Positions 8,029 to 15,483 of a stretch of 64,000 nt of DNA are shown piece after piece. The notes below the pieces were generated by a model, which had not been told where the DNA came from, ran no database searches, and worked only from the letters and a program-made list of their open reading frames with translations. Every line of letters begins with the position of its first letter. Within the stretch, counting starts at the first letter, position 1. Source of the DNA: Devosia naphthalenivorans (GTDB lineage: Bacteria; Pseudomonadota; Alphaproteobacteria; Rhizobiales; Devosiaceae); NCBI RefSeq assembly GCF_003056355.1, contig NZ_PYVW01000007.1, positions 62,001 through 126,000 of the forward strand. The letters are read 5' to 3'. The position numbers and the translations under genes were made by a program.

Positions 8029-8520
8029 ATGGCCAGAGGAATGCCATCAATGGTCGCGCTGCTGGGTATGCTGGCAGTCGCGGGCTACCAGAACCGTGAC
8101 AAGCTCGGCTCGATGCTGGGTGGGCTTGGCAACAATGACCGCACCGGTGATCCCGGCGTAGCCGGACAGAACCAGGGTGGCCTGGGCGGCGTGCTTGGCG
8201 GCGCACTGGGCGGTGCAGGTGCCGGCGGTCTGGGTTCGATCCTGAGCGGCGGGCTGGGCGACCTCATGGAACAGTTCAACGGCTCGGGACAGGGCTCCAA
8301 GGCCCAAAGCTGGGTCGGCCCCGGGCAAAACGAGCCCATCGACCCCAATGATCTGGAACAGACCCTTGGCGCCGACACGATCGCCGAGCTGGAGCAAAAG
8401 ACCGGGCTCAGCCGGCAGGAGCTGCTTGAGCGCCTGAGCAAGACCTTGCCGGACGCGGTCAACCACTTTACCCCTGATGGCCACATACCGTCAGAAACCG
8501 AAGCCAGCCGCTTCGTCTGA
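8029..8520 (+). CDS. YidB-like (DUF937) protein
   Basis: A 163-residue protein of the YidB/DUF937 type. A short N-terminal hydrophobic stretch (MPSMVALLGMLAVAGYQ) leads into a long glycine-rich low-complexity part (GGLGGVLGGALGGAGAGGLG). The C-terminal helical domain has PNDLEQTLGADTIAELEQKTG and LSRQELLERLSKTLPDAVNH, then TPDGHIPSE. The last part is the conserved core of the family, whose function is unknown. The start has AAGGAGG seven bases upstream. It probably shares the stress promoter of the preceding GlsB-like gene. Confidence 0.85.
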   Translation: MARGMPSMVALLGMLAVAGYQNRDKLGSMLGGLGNNDRTGDPGVAGQNQGGLGGVLGGALGGAGAGGLGSILSGGLGDLMEQFNGSGQGSKAQSWVGPGQNEPIDPNDLEQTLGADTIAELEQKTGLSRQELLERLSKTLPDAVNHFTPDGHIPSETEASRFV

Positions 8521-8589
8521 CAGAAACTTCGGCGCGGTCGCTCCTCCGGGGGCGGCCGCGCTCACATCACTGGCTTGAGGAGCGTCGCC

Positions 8590-10845
8590 TTGCCTGATCA
8601 ACAGTTCGGCGCACCACCCGTGCGGCCCATTTATGTCCGGCCCTCTGAGCGTGGCAATCCGCTGATTACAGCGGGTTTTTTGCTGATTGCCATTGTGGTG
8701 CTCTATCTGGGCTCAGGCATCCTCGTGCCGCTGGTGCTGGCCGTTCTGCTGGCCTTTGCCCTGGCCCCATTGATCCGGCGCCTGCGGCGGCTGCACGTTC
8801 CCCATATTCTCGCCATCCTGATCGCCGTTGGCCTGGCCGCGGCGCTGGTGGGTACCATTGGCTATCTGGTCGCAACGCAACTGGTCAAGCTCGCGTCCGA
8901 CCTGCCCGCCTATCAAAGCACTGTCGCCGCCAAGACCCAATCCCTGCAGGAAACCATGGGCGGTGGGCAGTTCCTCGACAGCCTCATGGGCGCAATCGAC
9001 CAGTTGACCGGTGACTTCCCCAATCCCGCGGAGGAAACCGTCGTTCCACCCACGCCCGTCACCATCACCAATGGCGGGGCCGGGCCGCTCGATCTGTTAC
9101 AGGGCGTGCTTGGCTCCGTGCTCGGGCCGCTGGCCACCGGCGCCATTGTCCTGGTCTTCCTGATCTTCCTGCTGCTCGAGCGCGAAGATCTGCGCGACCG
9201 CTTCCTTAAGCTCGTCAGCCGGGGCGATCTGCGCACCAGCACCAAGGTAATGAACGAAGCCGCGGCCCGCGTCGGGCGCTATCTGCTGGTGCAGTTCGGC
9301 GTCAATTTCAGCTATGGCATCGTCTTCGGCGCCGGCCTCTATCTCATCGGCGTGCCCAATGCGGTGCTTTGGGGTCTGCTGGCGGCCCTGTTCCGCTATA
9401 TCCCGTTCGTCGGAACGCTGATGGCCGCGAGCATCCCCTTCATGCTGGCCTTCGCGGTGGACCCGGGCTGGTTCATGCTGCTGGCTTCCATTGGGCTGTT
9501 CGTGACGCTGGAGATGACCATCACCAATGCCATCGAGCCCCGGCTCTATGGCTCCAGCACCGGCCTGTCACCGCTGGCGGTGCTGGTCGCCGCCATGTTC
9601 TGGGCAACGCTGTGGGGACCGATCGGGCTGATCCTCTCCACCCCGATTACCGTTTGTCTGGTGGTGCTTGGCCGCTACGTGCCGCAGCTGGCGTTCTTTG
9701 AAACCCTGTTGGGGAGCGAGCCGGTCCTGAGCCAGCCCGAACGGCTGTATCAGCGCCTGGTCTCGGGCAATGTCGAGGAAGCGGTGGAGCTGGCCGAGGA
9801 GCATATCGCCGACAACGACGTGTCCAAGTTCTATCTCGATGTGGCCGTCCCGGCGCTGCTGCTGGCCGAGATGGACCTATCCCTCGATGTTTCGGACCTC
9901 TCCCACCGCCGCAACGTGATGGACAGCATGCGCGCCGTCATCGACGACATCGATATTGAAATCGAGGCCGACCTTACGGCGAGCGAGAAGCCGCGCGTGC
10001 TGTGCATCGGGGGACGCACCGAACTGGATGACGCGGCGGCGCAGATCCTGATGCGCCTCATCAAGCCGGAAAATGGCCCGGTCAAGGCCCTCGCGCCGCT
10101 GGCGATCCGGCAGGAAAGCATCGGTCAATTGGCGCTTGAAGGGGTCGAGGTCATCTGCCTCTGCTATCTCGACAAAAGCCCGCGCAGCCATGCGCGCCTG
10201 GTTGCCCGCCGCTTGTCGCGCCGCCATTCGGGCATAAAGATCATAGCGGTAGCTCTTGGCGTGCCTCCCGTGAGCGGTGATCGCAAGCAGGATTGGGGCG
10301 TGGCTCGGATCGTGCCCGGATTGTCGGAAGCCGTCTTGGCGGTGGACGAATTGGTCCATGCCGATACCCCACAGAAGCCCACTGCCGTTCCCGCCATCGA
10401 TGATGCGGCACTCGACCGCTTGCGGCAGCTCGCTCATTCGGACGGTCCTCTCGCCAAGGCTCTTGGCGATATCGCCAGCGCCAGCAATGCCCCCACGGCC
10501 ATCATGGACATTGTGGATAGCAAATTCCGCGCGCTCACCGTGGTCGAAGAACACGACGAGATCAACGGCGCCAGCCAGAGCGTCGTGGCCAGCGAAGCGA
10601 CCCTCATCCTGCCGGATGTGGTCGAAAGCGAGGAATTCGCCAATGACCGGTTCTTCCTTGAGAACGGCGTACGCTTTTACGCCGGTGTGCCGCTCAAGGG
10701 GCCAGACGGCACCGTGATCGGCGTCCTCGCCCTGTTGGACGACAAGCCGCGCGACTTCACCGAAGTGGATCGGGAAAAGCTCGAACTGGAAGCGCTTAAG
10801 TTGATGACGCGGTTGAACCAGTTGACCCGGGCCGAGATCGCCTGA
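8590..10845 (+). CDS. AI-2E family permease with a C-terminal extension and GAF-like domain
   Basis: A 751-residue protein. Residues about 20-355 form an AI-2E/UPF0118-type membrane domain (paired helices near 25-75, a loop region, then GVPNAVLWGLLAALFRYIPF and TGLSPLAVLVAAMFWATLWG). Then comes a cytoplasmic extension unusual for the family. Residues about 360-590 include RVLCIGGRTELDDAAAQIL and VEVICLCYLDKSPRSHARLV, a Rossmann-like pattern. The last 130 residues look like a GAF domain (SEEFANDRFFLENGVRFYAG, VIGVLALLDDKPRDF). I chose the TTG at 8590 because GAGGAG lies seven bases before it; another TTG is at 8575. The extension suggests ligand or redox control of the permease. Confidence 0.8.
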   Translation: MPDQQFGAPPVRPIYVRPSERGNPLITAGFLLIAIVVLYLGSGILVPLVLAVLLAFALAPLIRRLRRLHVPHILAILIAVGLAAALVGTIGYLVATQLVKLASDLPAYQSTVAAKTQSLQETMGGGQFLDSLMGAIDQLTGDFPNPAEETVVPPTPVTITNGGAGPLDLLQGVLGSVLGPLATGAIVLVFLIFLLLEREDLRDRFLKLVSRGDLRTSTKVMNEAAARVGRYLLVQFGVNFSYGIVFGAGLYLIGVPNAVLWGLLAALFRYIPFVGTLMAASIPFMLAFAVDPGWFMLLASIGLFVTLEMTITNAIEPRLYGSSTGLSPLAVLVAAMFWATLWGPIGLILSTPITVCLVVLGRYVPQLAFFETLLGSEPVLSQPERLYQRLVSGNVEEAVELAEEHIADNDVSKFYLDVAVPALLLAEMDLSLDVSDLSHRRNVMDSMRAVIDDIDIEIEADLTASEKPRVLCIGGRTELDDAAAQILMRLIKPENGPVKALAPLAIRQESIGQLALEGVEVICLCYLDKSPRSHARLVARRLSRRHSGIKIIAVALGVPPVSGDRKQDWGVARIVPGLSEAVLAVDELVHADTPQKPTAVPAIDDAALDRLRQLAHSDGPLAKALGDIASASNAPTAIMDIVDSKFRALTVVEEHDEINGASQSVVASEATLILPDVVESEEFANDRFFLENGVRFYAGVPLKGPDGTVIGVLALLDDKPRDFTEVDREKLELEALKLMTRLNQLTRAEIA

Positions 10846-10865
10846 GGGCCACCTGCCATATCCCA

Positions 10866-10903
10866 TAAAAAAGCGACCCCGGCCGTGTGCATGAGCCGGG
10901 GTC
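10866..10903. terminator. Hairpin with leading A-tract after the AI-2E gene
   Basis: A 9-bp stem, GACCCCGGC (10875-10883) and GCCGGGGTC (10895-10903), is preceded by six or more A residues and has no T-run on the plus strand. As a U-tract terminator it would read on the minus strand, where no gene arrives. It may still end the AI-2E transcript by hairpin alone. A hairpin of the same design lies at 24567. Confidence 0.45.
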
Positions 10904-11103
10904 ATCCATGGGAGTTTGGAGGTCGCAGGGGCAAACCTGCAACAGATAAACGTCCTCGACGAATTTGCGTTCCCTTGGCCCTTCGCTGCAAAGCGGTTCA
11001 AAGTTTACGCGTCTGCGGTAGGGTTTGATGCCGCTTGTGGTCGGATCGCGGAGGTTCTCCGCATCAACCCGGAAGCGGATGCGCGAATTTTGAGGGCAGG
11101 ATC

Positions 11104-11230
11104 GAAGCGGATCGCAAGCTAAGGGGAAGCAAGCTCGGGGCAGGACCCGGGCCTGCTCCCCTTGCGGCGGTTGGAGCCCTGCTCACATTTTCGCGAGCGA
11201 AGGCCCCGCCCCCGCGCGGGGCTTTTTTGT
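11104..11230 (+). ncRNA. Candidate small RNA ending in an orphan terminator
   Basis: A textbook terminator, GCCCCGC (11203-11209), 6-nt loop, GCGGGGC (11216-11222), then TTTTTT, ends a region with no credible coding frame. The nearest upstream gene stops at 10845 and has its own hairpin. Upstream of the terminator lie further foldable pieces, such as GGGGCAGG with CCTGCTCC and an outer AAGGGG/CCCCTT pair. The 5' end is a guess. No match to 6S, SRP or tmRNA hallmarks was seen. The rest of 10904-11392 holds nothing else I can name apart from the promoter candidate at 11306. Confidence 0.3.
11203..11230 (+). terminator. Strong intrinsic terminator in a gene-free region
   Basis: A 7-bp all-GC stem, a 6-nt loop and six T residues (11223-11228). 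It separates the AI-2E gene from the arabinose-lipid operon and could end a small RNA or read-through from 10845. Confidence 0.85.
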
Positions 11231-11305
11231 TGAAATTGCTCGCCTTTTCGTCCCCTCGCCTCGGGCGCCAGCTTGGTTAATGCAGATTAGCCATGGCAGC
11301 GATGC

Positions 11306-11330
11306 GGAACAATGGCTCTCCGACGCTGTT
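11306..11330 (+). promoter_or_regulatory. Weak EcfG-like promoter before the HAD-UbiA operon
   Basis: GGAAC at 11306-11310, 16 nt, then TGTT at 11327-11330. It differs from CGTT by one base and lies 62 nt before the first gene of the operon. Chance matches of this quality are possible. Confidence 0.35.
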
Positions 11331-11392
11331 AACCCGCCGCAAACGGGCCATCCAGGCGGCCCACCCAAACAACCACGCGGCAGAGGTGGAAC

Positions 11393-12943
11393 TTGAGCAG
11401 GTCAGAGCAATACGCCATTCACCCACTACCAGCCCACCGGCAACCCGAAACAAGCCTTGAGGGACGTTTCTCCTTCCCCGAGGTAGCGCGTCCCGACAAT
11501 GACAGCGACACCATCCGGCCTGAACTGGGCGCATTGCGCCCGCTGGTCGTCGATCTCGATGGCACGTTGCTCCGCTCGGATTTGCTGATCGAAGCGGCTT
11601 TTTCCGAGCTGGGCCAGCGCCCCCACGCCATATTAGGCATTCTCAAGGCCCTGCGCGAGGGCAAGTCCGCGCTCAAGGACCATCTGTCCCTGCCCGATGA
11701 TTTCGACCCTTCCGTCCTGCCCTATGACGAGGTGGTGCTCCAATATATCAGCGAAGCCCGCGACGCCGGCCGGCCGGTCTACCTGGCCTCGGCCAGCCAC
11801 GAGCGGCTGGTGAGTGCGGTTGCCGAGCATCTGGGCCTGTTCGACGGCTGGTTCGCCACCACCAGGAGTTCCAACTGCTCGGGCCACGTCAAGGCACAGA
11901 TCCTCGTCGATGCCTTCGGCGACCGGCAGTTCGACTATATCGGCAATGACAAGGCGGACCTTGAAGTGTGGCCCCATGCCGCCAAGTGTCTCGCCATCCG
12001 CGCCAATGGCCGGGTGGGCCGAACCTTGGCCCGGCGCTTCGATGACGTGGAACATTTGCACCACGACCAGACGAGCTGGAAGGATTGGGCGCGTCTCATG
12101 CGCGTGCACCAATATGCCAAGAACGCCCTGGTTTTCGTACCGCTGATCACCAGCCAGATCTTCGAGCTTGAGGCCTTGCTGACCGTTTTCGTCGCGGCCA
12201 TTGCCTTTTCGCTCTGCGCCTCGAGCGTCTACATTCTCAACGACCTCGTCGACATCAGGGATGACCGCGGCCACCCCAGCAAGCGCCTGCGTCCGCTGGC
12301 GAGCGGCACCATTCCACTGGCCGATGCAGTGATGGCCGTGCCGATCCTGTTCGGCATTTCAATCGCCATCGCCTCGGCCATTTCCCTGCCGTTCCTCGGG
12401 GTGCTGCTGGGCTATTATGCCCTGACCACCGCCTATTCCTTCGTGCTCAAGCGCATGCTGCTGGCTGACGTGATGGCGCTGGCCGGGCTCTATACGGTGC
12501 GCGTCGTCGGCGGGGCGGTCGCAATCGGCGTTTCCACCTCGTTCTACCTGCTTGCCTTCCTGGTGGCCTGGTTCCTGTCGCTGGCCTTGATCAAGCGCTT
12601 CGTGGAATTGGGCGCGCGCAAAAAGGCGCATCTGGGCGACAGCTCCAGCCGCGACTATCGAAACGACGACATCTTCATGGTGGGCGCACTTGCCGCCGCT
12701 GCGGGGCTGCAGTCGATCACCCTGTTCATCCTCTACGCCACCAACGAGGCTTCGGAGGCTCTTTATAGCCGCCCCGAAATTCTCTGGCTGGTCGCACCCG
12801 TCCTAACGTTTTGGCTGGGCCGTGCCCTGGTGCTGGCGCAGCGTGGTGAAATGCACGACGATCCGATGGTGTTTGCCCTCAAGGACCGCGTCAGCATCGT
12901 GACTCTGGCGCTTGCCGGCGCCATGGTCGTCGGCGCAATGTAG
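11393..12943 (+). CDS. HAD hydrolase-UbiA prenyltransferase fusion (DPPR synthase-like)
   Basis: A 516-residue two-domain protein. Residues about 50-220 are a HAD hydrolase with motif I VVDLDGTLL (nucleophile Asp54, general acid Asp56) and a late acidic motif IGNDKADLEVW. The rest is a UbiA-type membrane prenyltransferase with the metal-binding NDLVDIRDD near residue 283 and a second conserved stretch LADVMALAGLYTVRVVGGA. In mycobacteria a UbiA enzyme (Rv3806c) joins decaprenyl phosphate to phosphoribose and a separate phosphatase removes the 5-phosphate. Neighbouring DprE1/DprE2-like genes suggest the same pathway here, with the HAD part as a possible phosphatase. The TTG start has GAGGTGG upstream. 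Confidence 0.82.
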   Translation: MSRSEQYAIHPLPAHRQPETSLEGRFSFPEVARPDNDSDTIRPELGALRPLVVDLDGTLLRSDLLIEAAFSELGQRPHAILGILKALREGKSALKDHLSLPDDFDPSVLPYDEVVLQYISEARDAGRPVYLASASHERLVSAVAEHLGLFDGWFATTRSSNCSGHVKAQILVDAFGDRQFDYIGNDKADLEVWPHAAKCLAIRANGRVGRTLARRFDDVEHLHHDQTSWKDWARLMRVHQYAKNALVFVPLITSQIFELEALLTVFVAAIAFSLCASSVYILNDLVDIRDDRGHPSKRLRPLASGTIPLADAVMAVPILFGISIAIASAISLPFLGVLLGYYALTTAYSFVLKRMLLADVMALAGLYTVRVVGGAVAIGVSTSFYLLAFLVAWFLSLALIKRFVELGARKKAHLGDSSSRDYRNDDIFMVGALAAAAGLQSITLFILYATNEASEALYSRPEILWLVAPVLTFWLGRALVLAQRGEMHDDPMVFALKDRVSIVTLALAGAMVVGAM

Positions 12944-12966
12944 CTGGCAAGCGGAGGCATCAGAAC

Positions 12967-13410
12967 TTGTTCCAGCTCACCCCTGCGCGCGACACCGGCG
13001 CGGCCAGCGTCAGCATGACCGCTTTTCGCTATGTGCTGTTCGCCGTGATCTCGACCATCGTCAATTTCATGGCCCAGCACATGGTTATCGTGGCGCTGCC
13101 GATGGCGCCCCTCGTGCTCTCGATCCTGTTCGGCACGGCCGCCGGTTTTGCCGTCAAATATGTTCTCGACAAGAAATGGGTGTTCGAAGACGACTACACC
13201 ACGGGCCGGAGCGAGATGCGCAAGGTGAGCCTCTATGCCCTTTTCAGCGTTGGCACGACGGTGATCTTCTGGGCCTTCGAGATCACCGCCTGGGTGATCT
13301 GGCAGACCGATTTCGCCAAATACACCGGCGGCGCGCTGGGTCTGGCCATCGGCTATTGCGCCAAATATGCTCTGGACAAACGCTATACGTTCCGGACGGA
13401 GAGCGCCTGA
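12967..13410 (+). CDS. GtrA family membrane protein
   Basis: A 147-residue inner-membrane protein with four predicted helices and the GtrA-type pattern (FRYVLFAVISTIVNFMAQH, then GFAVKYVLDKKWVFEDD, and the repeated KYALDKRYTFR at the end). GtrA proteins are implicated in moving polyprenyl-phosphate sugars across the membrane. In mycobacteria a GtrA-like gene (Rv3789) lies beside dprE1 and dprE2, as here. TTG at 12967 is supported by GGAGG nine bases upstream; ATG at 13015 is the alternative. It is 23 bp after the UbiA gene, and the next gene starts directly after its stop. Confidence 0.85.
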   Translation: MFQLTPARDTGAASVSMTAFRYVLFAVISTIVNFMAQHMVIVALPMAPLVLSILFGTAAGFAVKYVLDKKWVFEDDYTTGRSEMRKVSLYALFSVGTTVIFWAFEITAWVIWQTDFAKYTGGALGLAIGYCAKYALDKRYTFRTESA

Positions 13411-14739
13411 ATGCTGCTGGAGGGATGGGGTCGCTTCCCGCGGCACGAGAGTGAAATGCTCGTGGCCTCCGCACCGGGCGAGCTGGCCGCCTTGCTGCAT
13501 GACCGCCATGGCATGATCGCCCGCGGCAATGGGCGCGCCTATGGCGATGCCGCCATCGGCAGCCGGATCAGCGTTTCCGCCAAGCGGCTCAACCGCATGA
13601 AGGCCTTCGATCCCGCAACGGGCGTGCTCACCGCCGAGGCCGGCCTGCTGCTGTCGGAAATCCTCGACGCCTTCGTGCCACGCGGCTTTTTCCCGCCCGT
13701 GGTGCCCGGCACCAAGCATGTGACCCTTGGCGGCATGATCGCCTCGGACGTTCACGGCAAGAACCATCACCGCGATGGCGGCTTCGGGGCGCTCCTACAA
13801 AGCCTCAAGCTAGTGCTGCCGAGCGGAGAAACCCACCATTGCTCGCCCGATGAGAACACCGAACTGTTCCACGCCACCATTGGCGGCATGGGGCTCACCG
13901 GCATCATCACCGAGGCGAGTATAAAGCTACGCCCCATAGAAACCGCCTTCATCACCCAGAAAACCACAGTCGCCCCCGACCTTGCCGCCGCGCTGGCGGC
14001 GCTCGATGCAGCCGATAACGTCACCTACTCCGTCGCGTGGATCGATTGCCTGGCCGGTGGCGGCTCGCTTGGGCGCTCGTTGGTTTATGCAGGCGAACAT
14101 GCCAGCCGCAGCGAGATGGAAGCCGCGCGCCACGGCGACATGCTGGCCGTTTCGAGGCCCGCCAGGCTCAGCGTGCCGCTCGACCTGCCCGGCTGGACAT
14201 TGAACCGTGCCTCGGTACTGGCGTTCAACGAGCTTTATTTCCGCAAGGGCGCGCGAAATGGGGATGCCGCCGCGCTGGTGCACTACAATCCTTATTTCTT
14301 CCCGCTCGATGGCGTGGATCGCTGGAACCGCATCTATGGCCGCCGGGGGTTCCTGCAGCATCAATGCGTCGTGCCGCCCGACAATGCCCATGCGGTCTTG
14401 AGCGAAATCCTCGAACGCTTCGCCCGCTCCGGCCGCGCCTCGTTCCTTGCCGTGCTCAAGAAGCTGGGCCAGGGCCAGGGCATGATGTCTTTTCCCATGC
14501 CCGGCTATACGCTGGCGCTGGACGTCCATGTGCGCGATGATATCTTCACCCTGCTCAATGAGATTGACGAAGTGGTTACGCGGGCCGGTGGACGGCTTTA
14601 CCTTGCCAAGGACGCGCGCCAGTCCCGCGCGACGTTCCGGGCCGGCTATCCCGCCCTTGCGCAATTTCAGGATCTGCGGCGTCACATCGGCGTTGAAGGT
14701 CAGATCGCATCCAAACTCTCCGAGAGGCTTGCCATATGA
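13411..14739 (+). CDS. dprE1: DprE1-like FAD-dependent decaprenylphosphoryl-ribose oxidase
   Basis: A 442-residue flavoprotein of the vanillyl-alcohol-oxidase/GlcD fold. In mycobacteria DprE1 oxidises C2 of decaprenylphosphoryl ribose, the first half of the epimerisation to arabinose. FAD-domain features are ARGNGRAYGDAAI (about 37-49) and LPGT-like VVPGTKHVTLGGMIASDVHGKNHH, with HGKNHH at 115-120. The C-terminal stretch FPMPGYTLALDV then RLYLAKDARQSRATF aligns with the mycobacterial active site. Lys400 corresponds to the catalytic Lys418, and Ala369 stands where mycobacterial DprE1 has Cys387, the benzothiazinone target. It is in an operon with a DprE2-like reductase (ATGA overlap). Confidence 0.87.
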   Translation: MLLEGWGRFPRHESEMLVASAPGELAALLHDRHGMIARGNGRAYGDAAIGSRISVSAKRLNRMKAFDPATGVLTAEAGLLLSEILDAFVPRGFFPPVVPGTKHVTLGGMIASDVHGKNHHRDGGFGALLQSLKLVLPSGETHHCSPDENTELFHATIGGMGLTGIITEASIKLRPIETAFITQKTTVAPDLAAALAALDAADNVTYSVAWIDCLAGGGSLGRSLVYAGEHASRSEMEAARHGDMLAVSRPARLSVPLDLPGWTLNRASVLAFNELYFRKGARNGDAAALVHYNPYFFPLDGVDRWNRIYGRRGFLQHQCVVPPDNAHAVLSEILERFARSGRASFLAVLKKLGQGQGMMSFPMPGYTLALDVHVRDDIFTLLNEIDEVVTRAGGRLYLAKDARQSRATFRAGYPALAQFQDLRRHIGVEGQIASKLSERLAI

Positions 14740-15482
14740 GCACTGCGCAACAAACCCTGCTGCTGATCGGAGCCACGTCCGACATCGGGCATGCGACGGC
14801 ACAGGCCTTTGCCGGTGCCGGATGGAACGTGCTCCTCACCGCGCGCAACACCGAAACAGCGCAGCGCAACCGCGACGACATCGCAGCCCGCAGCGGCAGC
14901 GAAGTGAGCCTCCTTCACCTCGACATCCTTGATACCTCTGGCTTTGCAACCTTCCTCGACGGGCTTCCGGTCCTGCCCGATGCCGTGGTCTGCGTCGTTG
15001 GGGAACTGGGCGACCAGCAGCAGGCGCAGGGTGATATCGACCACGCCTCCAAGGTCATCCGCACCAATTTCGAAGGTCCGGCGCTGCTTCTTGGCATGAT
15101 CGCCGAGCGTTTTGCACAGCGCGGCAGTGGCACCATTGTCGGCGTCAGCTCCGTCGCCGGCGATCGTGGCCGTGGCTCCAACTATGTCTATGGCGCCGCC
15201 AAGGCCGGCTTTTCCGCCTTCCTCTCCGGCCTGCGCAACCGGCTCAGTCCCGGCGGCATCAATGTCATCACGGTCAAACCCGGCTTCGTGCGCACCCGCA
15301 TGACCGAGGGCATGAAATTGCCGCCCCTGCTCACGGCCGAACCCGGCGAGGTGGGCGCCGCCATCCTCGGCGCGGTGCAAGGCAGGAAGCGCGACGTGCT
15401 CTACGTACGCAAGCTGTGGCGGCCCGTGATGATGGCCGTGCGCGCCATTCCCGAACCCATCTTCAAGAAGATGCGGCTCTAG
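14736..15482 (+). CDS. dprE2: DprE2-like short-chain reductase
   Basis: A 248-residue short-chain dehydrogenase. In the mycobacterial pathway DprE2 reduces the 2-keto intermediate made by DprE1 to decaprenylphosphoryl arabinose. Cofactor motif LLIGATSDIGHATAQAFA (Gly-rich, residues about 9-26), catalytic Ser in GVSSVAGDRG and YVYGAAKAGF with Tyr and Lys. The C-terminal helix (PEPIFKKMRL) is basic and may touch the membrane. The start overlaps the DprE1-like stop by four bases, so translation is probably coupled. Assignment as DprE2 rests on both the sequence type and the partner gene. Confidence 0.87.
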   Translation: MSTAQQTLLLIGATSDIGHATAQAFAGAGWNVLLTARNTETAQRNRDDIAARSGSEVSLLHLDILDTSGFATFLDGLPVLPDAVVCVVGELGDQQQAQGDIDHASKVIRTNFEGPALLLGMIAERFAQRGSGTIVGVSSVAGDRGRGSNYVYGAAKAGFSAFLSGLRNRLSPGGINVITVKPGFVRTRMTEGMKLPPLLTAEPGEVGAAILGAVQGRKRDVLYVRKLWRPVMMAVRAIPEPIFKKMRL

Positions 15483-15483
15483 C

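Noticed and set aside
10904-11230. 6S RNA, SRP RNA or tmRNA in the gap after the AI-2E gene
   Set aside because: The region folds and ends in a terminator, but the SRP loop GGTCAGG-type motif, a tRNA-like end and a 6S-type central bubble were not found.
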